A stretch of 7,390 bases of DNA from Phycisphaerales bacterium (GCA_029260415.1 JAJDDH010000183.1:1-7390), one strand, 5' to 3'; shown: positions 1-6,157, counted from the first letter of the stretch. Numbers and translations are program-made. Notes: generated by a model not told the origin, from the sequence alone.

Positions 1-1
1 C

Positions 2-91
2 CCGGTCGTGCTCGTCCAGCTCGAGACCGGGCCCGACGACCAGTACGACGAGGTGATCGGGTTCGTGATCGTGTCCAACGACATCAACTGA
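2..91 (+). CDS. C-terminal fragment of an unrecognised protein
   Basis: An open frame enters from the left edge and ends at TGA 89-91. It gives 29 residues, finishing in GFVIVSNDIN. The fragment is acidic in the middle (GPDDQYDE) and then hydrophobic. That is too little to assign a family, and no catalytic motif is visible. Support for it being real is positional: it stops 9 bases before the ATG of the deacetylase gene on the same strand, the spacing expected inside an operon, and the composition looks like protein rather than shadow. It is probably the first visible member of a unit with the deacetylase and the SDR gene. Confidence 0.6.
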   Translation, partial: PVVLVQLETGPDDQYDEVIGFVIVSNDIN

Positions 92-100
92 AAGAGCCCC

Positions 101-859
101 ATGGCCCGCATCCTCGTCGTTGGTCCGCACCCGGATGATCAAGAGCTCGGCATGGGCGGCGCCATCGCCCGCTTCGCCCAGCAGGGGCACGACGTGCTGC
201 TGCTGGACGTGACCAACGGCGAGCCCACCCCCCTGGGCAGCCCCGAGATCCGCGCCAAGGAGACCGCCGCGGCGACTGCGGTCCTCTCGCCCGATCCCGC
301 GAAGCATCCGGGCGCCAGGCCCATCGAGCGCTGGCTGCTGGGCCTGCCCAACCGGTTTGTCGAGCACACCCTTGAAGCGCGTCACGCGATCGCGGGGGTC
401 ATCCGGGCGTGGCAGACGGAGATCGTGTTCACGCCCTTCTTCGAGGACGCGCACCCGGACCACCGGGCGGTGACGCGGATCGTCGAGGACGCTCGCTTCG
501 ACGCGAAGCTCACCAAGATCGACATGCCCGCGCCGACGGACCAGTGGACGGGGCGGAGCTTCCCGCTGGGCGACCCGATCTATCCCAAGTGGCTGTTCTA
601 CTACTACGCGACGCACCTGCGCTGGGTCGCGGACCCGAGCTTCGTGATCGACATCTCGGGCCAGCTCCAGACCAAGCTCGACTCCATCCGGGCGTACCAC
701 ACGCAGTTTGTGCTGCCCGAGAAGAACCGGAAGGTCGTCGAGTGGGTTGAGGCGTCGGCGACCTACTTCGGGTCTCGCATCGGGGTTGAATCTGGCGAGG
801 CGTTCTTCACGAAAGAGCCCATCGGGCTGGGGTCTCTCGGCGCCCTGCCCGGATTGTGA
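101..859 (+). CDS. bshB1: PIG-L/LmbE family zinc deacetylase, BshB1-like
   Basis: This 252-residue protein belongs to the PIG-L/LmbE family of zinc N-deacetylases acting on N-acetylglucosaminyl conjugates. BshB1 members deacetylate GlcNAc-malate in bacillithiol synthesis in the cytoplasm. The N-terminal motif HPDDQE (residues 10-15) supplies probable zinc ligands H10 and D13 and catalytic D12; HPDH at 118-121 supplies the second histidine. Several BshB1-type blocks are present: VFTPFFEDAHPDH, FVIDISGQL followed by IRAYHTQF, and the C-terminal IGVESGEAFFTKEP. Length is close to the usual 230-240 residues, and no signal peptide is seen. The ATG at 101 places the HPDD motif at the normal distance from the N-terminus; a weak AAGAG lies just upstream. 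The family call is firm. The bacillithiol role is inferred, since no bshA or bshC is in the window, and another GlcNAc-conjugate substrate is possible. Confidence 0.85.
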   Translation: MARILVVGPHPDDQELGMGGAIARFAQQGHDVLLLDVTNGEPTPLGSPEIRAKETAAATAVLSPDPAKHPGARPIERWLLGLPNRFVEHTLEARHAIAGVIRAWQTEIVFTPFFEDAHPDHRAVTRIVEDARFDAKLTKIDMPAPTDQWTGRSFPLGDPIYPKWLFYYYATHLRWVADPSFVIDISGQLQTKLDSIRAYHTQFVLPEKNRKVVEWVEASATYFGSRIGVESGEAFFTKEPIGLGSLGALPGL

Positions 860-2349
860 GCGAGCACGCCCCCACCATCCTGCTGACGGGCGCGACGGGC
901 TACGTCGGCGGGCGACTCGCGCCCAGGCTGCTCAGCGAGGGGTACCGCCTCCGATGCCTCGTGCGATCGAGAAAGAAACTCCTCGCCCAGGCGTGGGCGG
1001 ACGACGAGCGGGTTGAGATCGTTGAGCTGGACCTGGCGGACGGGGCGCCCGAGACCGACTCGCGCCTGACCGAGAGCATGCGCGGCTGCGACGCGGCGTT
1101 CTACCTCATCCACTCCATGGTCGCCGCGGGCGAGGAATACGCCAAGCGAGACTTTGATATGGGCGAGCGGTTCGCCCGCGCCGGGCGGGAGGCGGGCCTG
1201 CCGCGGATCATCTACCTCAGCGGGCTGGGCGAGATGGGCGAGGGGCTGAGCGAGCACCTGCGATCGCGGCGCGAGGTGGAGACGGCGCTGGCCTCGACCG
1301 GGGTCCCGCTAACAACCCTGCGGGCCGCGATGATCATCGGCTCCGGGTCCGCGTCGTTCGAGATCCTGCGGTACCTGGTCGAGCGGTTGCCCGTGATGGT
1401 GACGCCGCGCTGGGTGAGCACGGAGTGCCAGCCGATCGCGATCCGCAACGTGCTGAGCTATCTGATCGAGTGTCTCCGCACGCCCGAGACGATCGGCAAG
1501 GACCTGGACATCGGCGGGCCCGAGGTGATGAACTATCTCGAGATCATGCGGGTGATGGCGAAGGAGCGCGGGCTGCTGCGCCGCCTGGTGATCCCGGTCC
1601 CGGTGCTGACACCTCGTCTGAGTTCGCTGTGGATCGGGCTGGTGACGCCCGTGACGCCGCGGATTGCGCGCCCGCTGGCCGAGGGCCTGCGGAACAAGGT
1701 GGTGTGCCGGGACGACGAGTCGGACCGCCTGATGCCCCAGCAGCTGCTGACCATCCGCGAGTCGATCGCGGCGGCGCTGGGTCGGCACGCGCAGGGCGGG
1801 GTGGAAACGGTCTGGTCGGGCGCGGGCCCGATGCCGGGCGACGAGCCCTGGTCGGGCGGGACGGTGTTTGTTGATGAGCGCTCGATCGAGATCGACGCGC
1901 CGCCCGGGGCGGTCTTCCGGGCGGTGTGCCGCGTGGGCGGCGGGCACGGGTGGTACGCCGCGGACTGGCTGTGGCGCATCCGGGGGTGGATGGACCAACT
2001 CGTGGGCGGGCCCGGGCTGCGCCGGGGTCGGCGCGACAGCGAGCGCCTGGCGATGGGTGACGCGCTGGATTTTTGGCGTGTCACCGGCGTCCGCGAGGAT
2101 CACTCGCTCGACCTGGTCGCAGAGATGAAGGTCCCGGGCGAGGCGCGGCTGTCGTTCAGGATCGACACGCTTGGGGCGGGGCGATCATCGCTGGTGATGA
2201 CCGCGTCGTTCGCGCCCAAGGGCCTGCTGGGCATCCTGTACTGGTACAGCGTGTTCCCGCTGCACGGGCTCGTGTTCTCGGGGATGCTGCGGGGGATCCG
2301 GGATGCCGCGCACGCGGAGAGCGGGCCCGAGCGTCAGTCCAGCACGTAG
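856..2349 (+). CDS. YbjT-like SDR NAD(P)-binding protein with DUF2867-like C-terminal domain
   Basis: A 497-residue two-domain protein. The N-terminal half is an atypical/extended short-chain dehydrogenase fold: TGATGYVG at 11-18 is the Rossmann dinucleotide motif, and YLSGLGEMGEGLSEHLRSRRE near 120-140 is the block seen in YbjT-like proteins. The classical YxxxK catalytic pair is not obvious there, so enzymatic activity is uncertain. From about residue 340 the sequence (SIEIDAPPGAVFRAV, then HGWYAADWLWRIRGWMDQLVGG, ending YWYSVFPLHGLVFSGMLRGI) matches a C-terminal DUF2867-type domain, often found fused to such SDR domains. Length is close to the YbjT-like family norm. The start is GTG at 856, overlapping the upstream stop as GTGA, which implies translational coupling to the deacetylase. 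Its substrate is unknown. The 3' end overlaps the convergent pilin gene by 16 bp. Confidence 0.85.
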   Translation: MSEHAPTILLTGATGYVGGRLAPRLLSEGYRLRCLVRSRKKLLAQAWADDERVEIVELDLADGAPETDSRLTESMRGCDAAFYLIHSMVAAGEEYAKRDFDMGERFARAGREAGLPRIIYLSGLGEMGEGLSEHLRSRREVETALASTGVPLTTLRAAMIIGSGSASFEILRYLVERLPVMVTPRWVSTECQPIAIRNVLSYLIECLRTPETIGKDLDIGGPEVMNYLEIMRVMAKERGLLRRLVIPVPVLTPRLSSLWIGLVTPVTPRIARPLAEGLRNKVVCRDDESDRLMPQQLLTIRESIAAALGRHAQGGVETVWSGAGPMPGDEPWSGGTVFVDERSIEIDAPPGAVFRAVCRVGGGHGWYAADWLWRIRGWMDQLVGGPGLRRGRRDSERLAMGDALDFWRVTGVREDHSLDLVAEMKVPGEARLSFRIDTLGAGRSSLVMTASFAPKGLLGILYWYSVFPLHGLVFSGMLRGIRDAAHAESGPERQSST

Positions 2350-2828
2350 TACAGCCGGTTGGCGTCCGCCTGGCGGAAGCTGCCGGTGCTCAGGTCGCCG
2401 TCATCGAAGTGCTGATCGACGAGCAGGGCGTCTGCGTCGGTCCAGACCTGGGCGCCATTTTTGCGGATCGAGATCTGGGGCGTGGTCCAGCCGGGAGGGC
2501 CCTCGTAGTCGTAGACGCCCCCGATGGGGCACTCCTTGGCAAAGGGGTTGGCGCCGCTCTTGAAGTAGGGCGTGAGCTCGGTCACGACCTGCATCCGGCT
2601 CACGTCCCCGGGCCAGGAGCCCGCCTTGGCCTTGTACATGCCCACGGCGGTCTCGATGTTCTTGAGGTCCTCGACCGTCGCCGCGGCGGCGGACTCGTTG
2701 CGCGCCATCGTGTACTTCGGGACGACCATCGCCGCGAGGATCCCGATGACGATCACCACCACGATCACTTCGACGAGGGTGAACGCGCCGCGGGTGTTCG
2801 GTTGCCAGGAGTCGTGCTTGCAGCGCAT
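2334..2828 (-). CDS. Type II secretion/pilus-like pseudopilin (GspG-like), paralog 1
   Basis: A prepilin-type protein of 164 residues, inserted in the inner membrane and probably assembled into a pseudopilus after processing. The N-terminus is short and basic, followed by AFTLVEVIVVVIVIGILAA. Cleavage is expected between A15 and F16, with the conserved glutamate at +5 (E20), then a single hydrophobic helix to about residue 37. The soluble part begins with a GspG-like amphipathic helix (VEDLKNIETAVGMYKAKAGSWP) and continues with CPIGGVYDYE (C100) and an acidic loop, HFDDGDLSTG, at 140-149. I chose ATG at 2828, which gives the same length as its neighbour paralog. A GTG at 2834 is in frame two codons earlier, and neither has a strong Shine-Dalgarno. 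It lies 57 bases downstream of paralog 2 on the same strand, so the two are probably co-transcribed. No secretion ATPase or prepilin peptidase gene is in the window. Confidence 0.85.
   Translation of the reverse strand: MRCKHDSWQPNTRGAFTLVEVIVVVIVIGILAAMVVPKYTMARNESAAAATVEDLKNIETAVGMYKAKAGSWPGDVSRMQVVTELTPYFKSGANPFAKECPIGGVYDYEGPPGWTTPQISIRKNGAQVWTDADALLVDQHFDDGDLSTGSFRQADANRLYYVLD
2503..2540. repeat. Direct DNA repeat, copy in pilin paralog 1
   Basis: This 38-base block matches 3061-3098 in paralog 2 with 4 mismatches. It encodes the conserved CPIGGVYDY region on the minus strand. A second matching pair is 2625-2672 with 3180-3227, about 5 mismatches in 48, covering the LKxIETAxGMYKAK helix. 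They are remnants of the gene duplication rather than an independent element. Confidence 0.8.
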
Positions 2829-2844
2829 GGTCACTCGTTCAGTT

Positions 2845-2860
2845 CGTGCGTGCGTGCGTG
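2845..2860. repeat. (CGTG)4 tetranucleotide repeat between the pilin genes
   Basis: Four perfect CGTG units, followed by a degenerate fifth (AGTG), in the 57-bp spacer between the two pseudopilin genes. The block lies 17-32 bases upstream of the ATG at 2828. On the mRNA it reads as repeated CACG, in the place where a ribosome binding site would be expected. Confidence 0.8.
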
Positions 2861-2885
2861 AGTGCTGATCTGAAGGGGTCGAAGC

Positions 2886-3380
2886 CTACTCAGCGCCCAG
2901 CGTGAACGTGATCTGTGTCGCGCTGGGGACCCGGACGGCCCCGGTCGTCGCGACGCCGTCGTCGAAGTGGGTGTCGAGGTCGGCAGCGCTCTGCGCGGTG
3001 AACGCGTTGCCCACGACCGAGCGGATGGAGATCATCGCGGGCGATCCGCCGCTGGGGGCGTCGTAGTCGTAGACGCCTCCGATGGGGCAGGGCTTGGCGA
3101 GCGGGACCGGGCCCTTGAAGTAGGTCTCGACGCCCGCGGGCGTCACGGTCTGAGCCACCTCGGCGGGCCAGGAGCCGTTCTTCGCCTTGTACATGCCGAG
3201 CGCGGTCTCGATGCTCTTGAGGTCCTCCGCGGTCGCCGCGACGGCGGACTCCCCCTGCGCTCTGACAAACCTGGGCATCACGACGGCCGCGAGGATCCCG
3301 ATCACGATCACGACCACGAGTATCTCAACAAGCGTGAACGCGCTCGTGGGCGGGGAAAGACGAGACCTGTGGCTGTTCAT
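2886..3380 (-). CDS. Type II secretion/pilus-like pseudopilin (GspG-like), paralog 2
   Basis: A 164-residue prepilin-type protein, a clear paralog of the gene just downstream. The leader ends PPTSA and processing is expected between A14 and F15. The mature N-terminus FTLVEILVVVIVIGILAA carries the +5 glutamate (E19) and the hydrophobic assembly helix. AEDLKSIETALGMYKAKNGSWP is the GspG-like helix. CPIGGVYDYD (C98) and HFDDGVATTG (138-147) align with the same blocks in paralog 1. The frame is open upstream to 3467, but ATG 3380 is preferred: it gives a short basic prepilin leader, and GGAG at 3390-3393 lies 9 bases before it. The alternative long N-terminus, rich in Cys and Gly, does not look like a leader. 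It is preceded by a 136-bp gap containing two hairpins. GspG is the closest family, but a planctomycete-specific minor pseudopilin is also possible. Confidence 0.87.
   Translation of the reverse strand: MNSHRSRLSPPTSAFTLVEILVVVIVIGILAAVVMPRFVRAQGESAVAATAEDLKSIETALGMYKAKNGSWPAEVAQTVTPAGVETYFKGPVPLAKPCPIGGVYDYDAPSGGSPAMISIRSVVGNAFTAQSAADLDTHFDDGVATTGAVRVPSATQITFTLGAE
3061..3098. repeat. Direct DNA repeat, copy in pilin paralog 2
   Basis: Partner of the block at 2503-2540, offset by 558 bases in the same orientation. Identity is highest where the protein is most conserved (CPIGGVYDY), which suggests either purifying selection or gene conversion between the two genes. Confidence 0.8.
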
Positions 3381-3389
3381 CTGAGTTGG

Positions 3390-3393
3390 CTCC
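3390..3393 (-). promoter_or_regulatory. Ribosome binding site of pseudopilin paralog 2
   Basis: GGAG read on the minus strand, 9 bases upstream of ATG 3380. It decides the start against the longer open frame that runs upstream to 3467. Confidence 0.65.
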
Positions 3394-3437
3394 GCTTCGG
3401 GCGCACCGGCACGCTCCCCGCAGCATCGGCATCGGAC

Positions 3438-3474
3438 GCACTGCGGTCCAGACCCAGTGCACAGCATCCGCTGT
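3438..3474. other. Two adjacent hairpins in the gap upstream of the pseudopilins
   Basis: Bases 3438-3460 form a near-perfect dyad: GCACTG pairs with CAGTGC and inner GGTC with GACC, with one bulged C at 3444. Immediately next to it, 3461-3474 is ACAGC-ATCC-GCTGT, a 5-bp stem with a 4-base loop. Both lie in the 136-bp non-coding gap between the Gfo/Idh/MocA stop and the pilin start, 58-94 bases upstream of ATG 3380. Neither is followed by a T-run on either strand, so a standard intrinsic terminator is not supported. They could be an operator, a 5'-leader structure of the pilin mRNA, or the 3' end of the oxidoreductase mRNA. Nothing else recognisable lies in this gap. Confidence 0.5.
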
Positions 3475-3516
3475 CTCGTGTCGGGCGTTCGGGTTGTGCG
3501 GGTTGCGCCGGGCGCC

Positions 3517-4635
3517 CTAGTTGGGGGTGAGCCTGACCGCCCGTCCGAGCGCCGCCGATTCCCGGGCCGCGTCGAGGATCTCGACCACGATCAGGTTGTT
3601 CTCCAGCGACATCAGCTCGTCGGGCCGGGCCTGCCCGCGGACGATGGCGCGGAGCATCGACCACTCGTTGTCCGCGGGCGAGGGGAGCGGGTCGAGCTCG
3701 ATGGTCTCGGGCTGGGCGTCCGGGCGTCGGACCACCATCTCCCCCCACTTGCCGCAGTGGATCGAGGCGTGGTCCGTGTACACGTCCGCGTCCTTGTTGT
3801 CGTGCGTCCACGCCCAAGACGCCTGCACCACGCCCACGGCGCCCGGGTACGTCAGCACAATCGTCGCGTCGTCATCAACGCTGGGGTACGTCTCGGGCTT
3901 GAGGCTGCGGGTGGTGGCCATGACCGACTCGGGGCGGGCGCCGTCCATGAGCCAGGTCATGATGTTGGCGCCGTAGCACCCGAAGTCCATGATCGCGCCG
4001 CCCCCGTTGGCCTCGGGGTCACACAGCCAATCGAGGAACGCCTCCGAGCACCCGATCTCGACCGGGCCCGGGTGCCCGTGGCGGAACACCGCCCGGCGGA
4101 CGGGCGTCGCCCACGCGCCCTCCCGCGTCAGGCGGTGGGCCTCGCGGACCGAGGCGTACCACGAGGTTTCGTAGTTGGTCAGCAGGTGGATCCCGTGCTC
4201 GCGGGCGAGCCCGCCCATGGCCCGGGCGTGCTCACCCGAGACCGCCAGGGGCTTCTCGACCATCACATGCACACCCAGGGGGGCGCACGCCTCGACCGCC
4301 ATGAGGTGGTCGAAGGTCGAGGTCATGACGCTGGCGGCCTCGGGCTTTGTCGCCCCGAGCATCCGCGTCAGGTCATCAAAGTAGAGCGAGTCGTCCAGCC
4401 CGAACTTGGCCGCCATCGTGTCGAAGAGCGCCCGGTCGGGCTCCCAGATCCCGACGATCTGGATGTCGTCGCGGTCGCGCGCCTGCCAGAGCACGCCCTC
4501 GACGTGCCCGTGCACCAGCCCGATCACGCACAGGCGCAGCGGGTCGGGCGGCGGGGCGGGCGCCTGCGCGACCGCGGGCGATGGCGTGACGAGACAGACA
4601 AACCCGACCCAGAGCCTCCGCATCCCTCGGCGCAT
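3517..4635 (-). CDS. Exported Gfo/Idh/MocA family oxidoreductase
   Basis: A 372-residue NAD(P)-dependent oxidoreductase of the Gfo/Idh/MocA family, which typically acts on sugars, inositols or their derivatives. The N-terminus, MRRGMRRLWVGFVCLV then AVAQA, looks like an export signal with cleavage after A23, so the enzyme probably works outside the cytoplasm. The paired arginines leave Tat export open. The Rossmann motif is a variant, GLVHGHVEG at 39-47. EKP at 127-129 is the family's catalytic-lysine motif. Further on, GGGAIMDFGCYGAN places D217 where expected but has Y221 where many members have the catalytic histidine; tyrosine there is reminiscent of glucose-fructose oxidoreductase. The start is ATG 4635, set by AAGGAGG at 4643-4649; the frame could begin at GTG 4653, but that start would lie upstream of the Shine-Dalgarno. 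It is divergent from mgtE. Substrate unknown. Confidence 0.88.
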   Translation of the reverse strand: MRRGMRRLWVGFVCLVTPSPAVAQAPAPPPDPLRLCVIGLVHGHVEGVLWQARDRDDIQIVGIWEPDRALFDTMAAKFGLDDSLYFDDLTRMLGATKPEAASVMTSTFDHLMAVEACAPLGVHVMVEKPLAVSGEHARAMGGLAREHGIHLLTNYETSWYASVREAHRLTREGAWATPVRRAVFRHGHPGPVEIGCSEAFLDWLCDPEANGGGAIMDFGCYGANIMTWLMDGARPESVMATTRSLKPETYPSVDDDATIVLTYPGAVGVVQASWAWTHDNKDADVYTDHASIHCGKWGEMVVRRPDAQPETIELDPLPSPADNEWSMLRAIVRGQARPDELMSLENNLIVVEILDAARESAALGRAVRLTPN

Positions 4636-4642
4636 CGCGATC

Positions 4643-4649
4643 CCTCCTT
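4643..4649 (-). promoter_or_regulatory. Strong Shine-Dalgarno of the Gfo/Idh/MocA gene
   Basis: AAGGAGG read on the minus strand, 7 bases before ATG 4635. It is the best ribosome binding site in the window and fixes this start over the in-frame GTG at 4653. Confidence 0.85.
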
Positions 4650-4659
4650 GCACGCGGCG

Positions 4660-4665
4660 AGGATA
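4660..4665 (-). promoter_or_regulatory. Possible -10 box for the Gfo/Idh/MocA gene
   Basis: TATCCT read on the minus strand matches the TATAAT consensus at 4 of 6 positions. It would start transcription near 4653, leaving a leader of about 18 bases that still includes the Shine-Dalgarno. No recognisable -35 hexamer lies at the right distance, so this is only a candidate. Confidence 0.25.
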
Positions 4666-4704
4666 GCGACCCGCCGGCGCCCGCCCCCGGCGTACGCTCT
4701 TGTC

Positions 4705-6093
4705 GTGCTCAGCCCCACCGCCCAGCTCATCGAGCCCACCATCCGCGAGTTGGTCGCCACCCGGGCCTTCCGCGATTTACGTGATGCGCTCGAGAAGCTC
4801 GAGCACGCGGACGTCGCGGAGATCCTCGAGGCGCTCGACCTGCCCGACGCGGCCGTCGCGTTCCGGGTGCTGCCCCGCGACGAGGCGAGCGAGGTGTTCG
4901 CGAACTTCTCCGCCGAGGAGAAGGAGAGCCTGATCGGGGAGCTGGGCGCCGAGCGGGCCCAGCGGGTCATCGAGTCGCTCGACCCCGACGACCGGGCCAG
5001 GCTGCTCGAAGAGCTGCCCGTGGAAGTGGCCGACCGGATCATCCGCTCGCTGAGCCCAGCGGACCGGCGCGTGACGCAGGCCATCCTGGGCTACGACGAG
5101 GAGTCCGTCGGGCGCCTGATGACGCCCGACTACGTGCGCATGCGCCCCGAGTGGACGGTCGGGCACGCGCTGGAGCACATCCGGCGCTACGGCAAGGACG
5201 CCGAGACGGTGCACTGGGTCTACGTCATCGACGAGAACAAGAAGCTTTTCGACGACATCCACATCCGCCAGATCCTGCTGGCCGACCCGGGGCGAACGAT
5301 CGAGTCGCTGATGGACGACGAGTTCATCGCCCTCGACGCGACGCAGGACAGGGAGGAGGCGGTCCGCGTGATGGCTCGCTACGACCGGACGGCGCTGCCC
5401 GTGGTGGACGGGCGCGGGCTGCTGGTGGGGATCGTCACCGCCGACGACATCGCGGACGTTGCGGAAGAAGAGTTCACCGAGGACATCCACAAGCTGGGCG
5501 GCATGGAAGCGCTCGACTCGCCCTACATGTCCGCGGGCTTCGGGGAGATGATCAAGAAGCGGGGCGGCTGGCTCGCAGGGCTGTTCCTGCTGCAGCTGGC
5601 GACCATCGGGGTGATGACGATCTTCGAGGAGCACCTGAACAAGGCGGTTGTGTTGGCGCTGTTTGTGCCGCTGATCATCTCGTCGGGCGGGAACACGGGG
5701 ACGCAGGCCGCGTCGCTGCTCGTGCGGGCGCTGGCGCTCGAGGAGGTCTCGTTCAAGGACTGCTGGCGGGTGGCGCGCAAGGAGCTGCTCACCGGGCTGG
5801 TGCTGGGTTCGGTGCTGGGCGGGCTGGGGCTGCTGACCGTGCTCGCGCTCAACATGACGGGCATCGCCGAGACGGAGCACGCGTGGCGCCTGGCCTTCGT
5901 CGTCGGTACGGCGGTGGTCGGCATCGTCATCTGGGGGACGCTGATCGGCTCGCTCTTCCCGATCCTGCTCCACCGCATCGGGGCGGACCCCGCGACGTCC
6001 AGCTCGCCGCTGGTCGCGACGCTGATGGACGTCTCGGGGCTGACGATCTACTTCGTGGTGGCGCTGGTGGTGCTGCGGGGGACGCTGCTGTAG
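4705..6093 (+). CDS. mgtE: Magnesium transporter/channel MgtE
   Basis: A 462-residue MgtE, a Mg2+-gated homodimeric inner-membrane channel for magnesium (and possibly cobalt) uptake. Domains run in the usual order. An acidic helical N-domain spans about 1-135. A CBS pair follows: the first opens with GRLMTPDYVRM at 136-146, and the second covers about 203-260, including LPVVDGRGLLVGIVTADDI. A connecting helix leads to about five membrane helices from residue 288. Signature PLIISSGGNTGTQAASLLVR (322-341) and the Asp of TLMDVSGLTIYF (D442) are the expected pore and ion-site elements. Length fits the family (about 450). GTG 4705 is the only start codon just before the N-domain; no Shine-Dalgarno is seen. 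Only 69 bp separate it from the divergent oxidoreductase, which leaves no room for an M-box Mg riboswitch. It appears monocistronic and is followed by a strong stem-loop. Confidence 0.95.
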   Translation: MLSPTAQLIEPTIRELVATRAFRDLRDALEKLEHADVAEILEALDLPDAAVAFRVLPRDEASEVFANFSAEEKESLIGELGAERAQRVIESLDPDDRARLLEELPVEVADRIIRSLSPADRRVTQAILGYDEESVGRLMTPDYVRMRPEWTVGHALEHIRRYGKDAETVHWVYVIDENKKLFDDIHIRQILLADPGRTIESLMDDEFIALDATQDREEAVRVMARYDRTALPVVDGRGLLVGIVTADDIADVAEEEFTEDIHKLGGMEALDSPYMSAGFGEMIKKRGGWLAGLFLLQLATIGVMTIFEEHLNKAVVLALFVPLIISSGGNTGTQAASLLVRALALEEVSFKDCWRVARKELLTGLVLGSVLGGLGLLTVLALNMTGIAETEHAWRLAFVVGTAVVGIVIWGTLIGSLFPILLHRIGADPATSSSPLVATLMDVSGLTIYFVVALVVLRGTLL

Positions 6094-6105
6094 AGCCCTG
6101 GCCGT

Positions 6106-6119
6106 CCCTCGCGCGAGGG
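6106..6119. other. Perfect palindrome downstream of mgtE
   Basis: CCCTCGCGCGAGGG is a 14-base perfect inverted repeat 12 bases after the mgtE stop codon. Its right arm can alternatively pair further out: GAGCCCT at 6093-6099 is complementary to AGGGCTC at 6116-6122, giving a 7-bp stem that starts at the last base of the stop codon. The two structures exclude each other. There is no T-run, so it may be an mRNA 3'-end structure or a protein site rather than a terminator. Confidence 0.45.
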
Positions 6120-6157
6120 CTCGGGTCCGCGCGGCGGGCACTCTCCATCAAGACAAT

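Noticed and set aside
1309..2103. 264-codon minus-strand open frame opposite the SDR gene
   Set aside because: Composition is His/Arg/Pro-rich with no domain, and the plus strand carries a recognisable two-domain protein.
3381..3467. 29-residue N-terminal extension of pseudopilin paralog 2 from an upstream start
   Set aside because: The extension has a Cys/Gly-rich sequence unlike a prepilin leader, and GGAG sits 9 bases before the internal ATG 3380.
3438..3474. Hairpins as an intrinsic terminator of the oxidoreductase gene
   Set aside because: No T-run follows on the minus strand, so they are reported only as structures of unknown role.
3457..4704. Long open plus-strand extension in frame with mgtE, opposite the oxidoreductase gene
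   Set aside because: It is a high-GC shadow of the minus-strand gene: rich in Arg, Val, Gly and His, with no recognisable domain. MgtE normally begins at about residue 417 of that frame (GTG 4705).
4636..4704. Possible M-box magnesium riboswitch ahead of mgtE
   Set aside because: The spacer is only 69 bp and contains no matching extended structure; an M-box needs well over 100 bases.
4777..6141. 454-codon open frame on the minus strand opposite mgtE
   Set aside because: Its Arg/His/Gln/Pro-rich, low-complexity translation is typical of antisense frames in GC-rich genes, while the plus strand encodes a full MgtE with all its motifs.
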